Positions 4,843 through 5,894 of a stretch of DNA of 5,894 bases are shown here, piece by piece. The translations under genes and the position numbers were made by a program. Positions within the stretch are counted from its first letter, which is position 1; each line of letters opens with the position of its first letter. The stretch is taken from assembly GCA_012520135.1 (NCBI GenBank), contig JAAYOX010000194.1:1-5894 (forward strand). The letters run 5' to 3'. The notes under the pieces are model-generated. The model saw only the letters and a list, made by a program, of their open reading frames with translations. It was not told the DNA's origin and ran no database searches. This stretch comes from Clostridia bacterium (lineage in GTDB: Bacteria > Bacillota > DULZ01).

Positions 4843-4942
4843 AGGTCGTGTCTGTAGTAAGGTCCACGACCTGCCCCGGTTTGAAATCGTCACTTTGTTG
4901 ACGGGCAGAGGTTTCCAACTGCCTGTTAGGTAGTGTATTTTT
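4843..4942 (+). ncRNA. Attenuator-like structured leader upstream of the isochorismatase-family gene
   Basis: Read on the plus strand, a stable first hairpin AGGTCGTG/CACGACCT (4843-4850 with 4865-4872) is followed by segments with competing partners. CTGCCC (4871-4876) pairs perfectly with GGGCAG (4903-4908). The same strand, as ACGGGCAG (4901-4908), can instead pair with CTGCCTGT (4919-4926, one G-U). The latter, as ACTGCCT (4918-4924), can pair with AGGTAGT (4928-4934, one G-U) to make a hairpin followed by GTATTTTT (4935-4942), which resembles a weak terminator. A local CGTCA/TGACG stem (4888-4892 with 4899-4903) sits inside the second helix. Such alternation is typical of riboswitches and attenuators. 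I recognise no known aptamer class. Confidence concerns its being a functional RNA. Confidence 0.4.
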
Positions 4943-4985
4943 AGAAGAGGGAACTATTTCGGATTTTTTGTGTCAAATAAATGTT

Positions 4986-5014
4986 TTGAATGCCGGGAAT
5001 TGGTATTATATATA
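4986..5014 (+). promoter_or_regulatory. Possible promoter of the isochorismatase-family gene
   Basis: TTGAAT (4986-4991) and TATATA (5009-5014) are spaced 17 bases apart, each matching consensus at 4 of 6 positions. TATAAC at 5011-5016 is an alternative -10 with a longer spacer. The predicted start is near 5021, which would give a leader of about 50 bases that excludes the hairpin cluster at 4843-4942. Confidence 0.5.
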
Positions 5015-5070
5015 ACAAAGAAGAGAACACAGTTAAGTGATGTTCAGAAATGAATAAGGAGGTAATACCG

Positions 5071-5613
5071 GTGGATAAATTCTGTTTGACTCCCGAAGAT
5101 GCCGCATTATTGGTAATCGATATTCAAGAACGGCTGGTGCCGGCCATGAAGTACGGCCAACAAGTGATCGATAAGACCTGTTTTCTACTGAAGGTTGCTA
5201 ATGCGCTGGAGATTCCCGTTTTGTTTACGGAGCAATACCCAAAAGGGTTGGGAGGTACAGTACCGGAATTGGCAGTAGAGGGGGCAACAGTATTTGAAAA
5301 AATCACTTTTACCGGTTGTACTCCGGAAGTGATTAAAGCTTTAGAGGAGACCAACAGGAAAAAAATCATCGTCACCGGCATGGAAACTCACGTTTGCGTT
5401 TTCCAGACGGTAAGGGATCTCTTAAGCCAAGGTTACCAGGCTTTTGTGCCCGGAGATGGGGTCTGCTCCCGGACCAAGGATAATTACCGGAACGGGTTAT
5501 CCCTGATGGCCTCTATGGGAGCAGTGATCACCAATACGGAGACGGTTTTCTTTGATTTAATGAAGCAAGCAGGGACACCTCAGTTTAAAGAGTTGTCCAA
5601 ATTGATTAAGTAA
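5071..5613 (+). CDS. Isochorismatase-family cysteine hydrolase
   Basis: A 180-residue protein of the isochorismatase-like/cysteine hydrolase fold, full length for the small single-domain members. The expected catalytic triad is present, numbered from the GTG start: D17 in LLVIDIQERL, K77 in FEKITF, and nucleophile C109 in GMETHVCV. TEQYPKGLG (53-61) is typical of the YcaC/ISOC2-like branch. These enzymes hydrolyse amides or related bonds. The substrate cannot be read from sequence, and true isochorismatase activity is not implied because no siderophore genes are nearby. I chose GTG at 5071 because AAGGAGGT (5056-5063) ends 7 bases upstream of it. The in-frame ATG at 5050 lies before that ribosome binding site and has none of its own. 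The gene is divergent from the peroxiredoxin gene and converges on the next gene with a 24-base gap, in which no terminator is visible. Confidence 0.88.
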   Translation: MDKFCLTPEDAALLVIDIQERLVPAMKYGQQVIDKTCFLLKVANALEIPVLFTEQYPKGLGGTVPELAVEGATVFEKITFTGCTPEVIKALEETNRKKIIVTGMETHVCVFQTVRDLLSQGYQAFVPGDGVCSRTKDNYRNGLSLMASMGAVITNTETVFFDLMKQAGTPQFKELSKLIK

Positions 5614-5637
5614 AAACGGCGAAAGGGAGGCCCAAGA

Positions 5638-5894
5638 TCAGCACAGAATGGATGAACGGATGTCTGCCAGGGACCGGCAGCCGGTTAAAATCATGGCCTG
5701 TTTAAGTTCTGCTGTGTACTGCTCGATGATGTATTTAACACCTGCTGTGCCACCGCCAAAGGCCCCGATGATCAGTGGCCTGCCTACCAGCACGGCGTCC
5801 GCTCCTAAAGCCAGTAGCTTAAGGACATCGACGCCGGATCTTACGCCGCCGTCGGCAAGAATCGTAGTTTTATGGCCCACTTTTTCGGCAATGG
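5638..5894 (-). CDS. FMN-dependent alpha-hydroxyacid oxidase/dehydrogenase, C-terminal part
   Basis: Only the last 84 residues lie in the window. The reading frame runs off the right edge in phase (IAEKVGHKTT and onward), so an apparent GTG start at 5880 is internal. ILADGGVRSGVDVLKLLALGADAVLVGRP is the FMN-phosphate-binding end of the TIM barrel found in L-lactate oxidase/dehydrogenase (LldD), glycolate oxidase and related flavoproteins. A normal C-terminal helical region follows (about 40 residues, ending SILC). The enzyme oxidises an L-2-hydroxyacid such as L-lactate to the 2-oxoacid, and oxidase members produce H2O2. Substrate-binding residues that separate lactate oxidase from dehydrogenase or isopentenyl-diphosphate isomerase type 2 relatives are mostly outside the window. 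It complements the glcDF-type enzyme nearby and may share substrates. Confidence 0.85.
   Translation of the reverse strand, partial: IAEKVGHKTTILADGGVRSGVDVLKLLALGADAVLVGRPLIIGAFGGGTAGVKYIIEQYTAELKQAMILTGCRSLADIRSSILC

Noticed and set aside
4843..4942. T-box, fluoride, ZTP, THF or c-di-GMP riboswitch
   Set aside because: I looked for the conserved core motifs of these classes and none is present.
5124..5381. 85-codon minus-strand open frame
   Set aside because: It is antisense to the isochorismatase-family gene, with no family resemblance or suitable ribosome binding site.
1..5894. CRISPR arrays, tRNA or rRNA genes, insertion sequences, phage or defence genes
   Set aside because: No regularly spaced repeats, cloverleaf, transposase or defence domain is visible in the window.

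Overview
The window suggests an anaerobic or microaerophilic low-to-mid-GC Firmicute, most likely Clostridia. I infer this from strong AGGAGG-type ribosome binding sites, a guanidine-I (ykkC) riboswitch driving a ykkC/ykkD-like exporter pair, a GlcD/GlcF pair without GlcE, and a selenocysteine-encoding peroxiredoxin, which requires a selA/B/C/D system elsewhere in the genome. I cannot name the species from this window alone.

Layout from left to right. Positions 1-218 contain no gene I can support. They hold a hairpin-rich stretch that ends in a plus-strand intrinsic terminator (186-220). Next is a minus-strand guanidine-export unit: a guanidine-I riboswitch with an overlapping terminator (903-1025), then two small multidrug resistance (SMR) subunits, gdnC/ykkC-like (533-874) and gdnD/ykkD-like (219-533), whose stop and start overlap as TGATG. 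Just upstream is a minus-strand 2-hydroxyacid oxidation operon, glcD (2356-3738) and glcF (1073-2344). It has a recognisable promoter, and a perfect 11-bp palindrome of the FadR/GntR type sits over the predicted transcription start.

Further right, on the minus strand, is a peroxiredoxin (4007-4723). An in-frame TGA falls exactly where the peroxidatic cysteine belongs, and a SECIS-like hairpin follows it. A naive gene caller would split this gene in two. Divergent from it, on the plus strand, is an isochorismatase-family cysteine hydrolase (5071-5613). The intergenic region between them holds nested, mutually exclusive hairpins that look like an attenuator. At the right edge is the C-terminal part of an FMN-dependent alpha-hydroxyacid oxidase/dehydrogenase on the minus strand, cut by the window end.

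Taken together, the genes handle 2-hydroxyacid (glycolate/lactate) oxidation by two enzyme types, peroxide detoxification by a selenoenzyme, and guanidinium export. A link between flavin-dependent hydroxyacid oxidation, which can leak H2O2, and the neighbouring peroxiredoxin is plausible but is only inference. The least explained parts are the RNA-like region at 4843-4942 and the structured stretch at 37-220.
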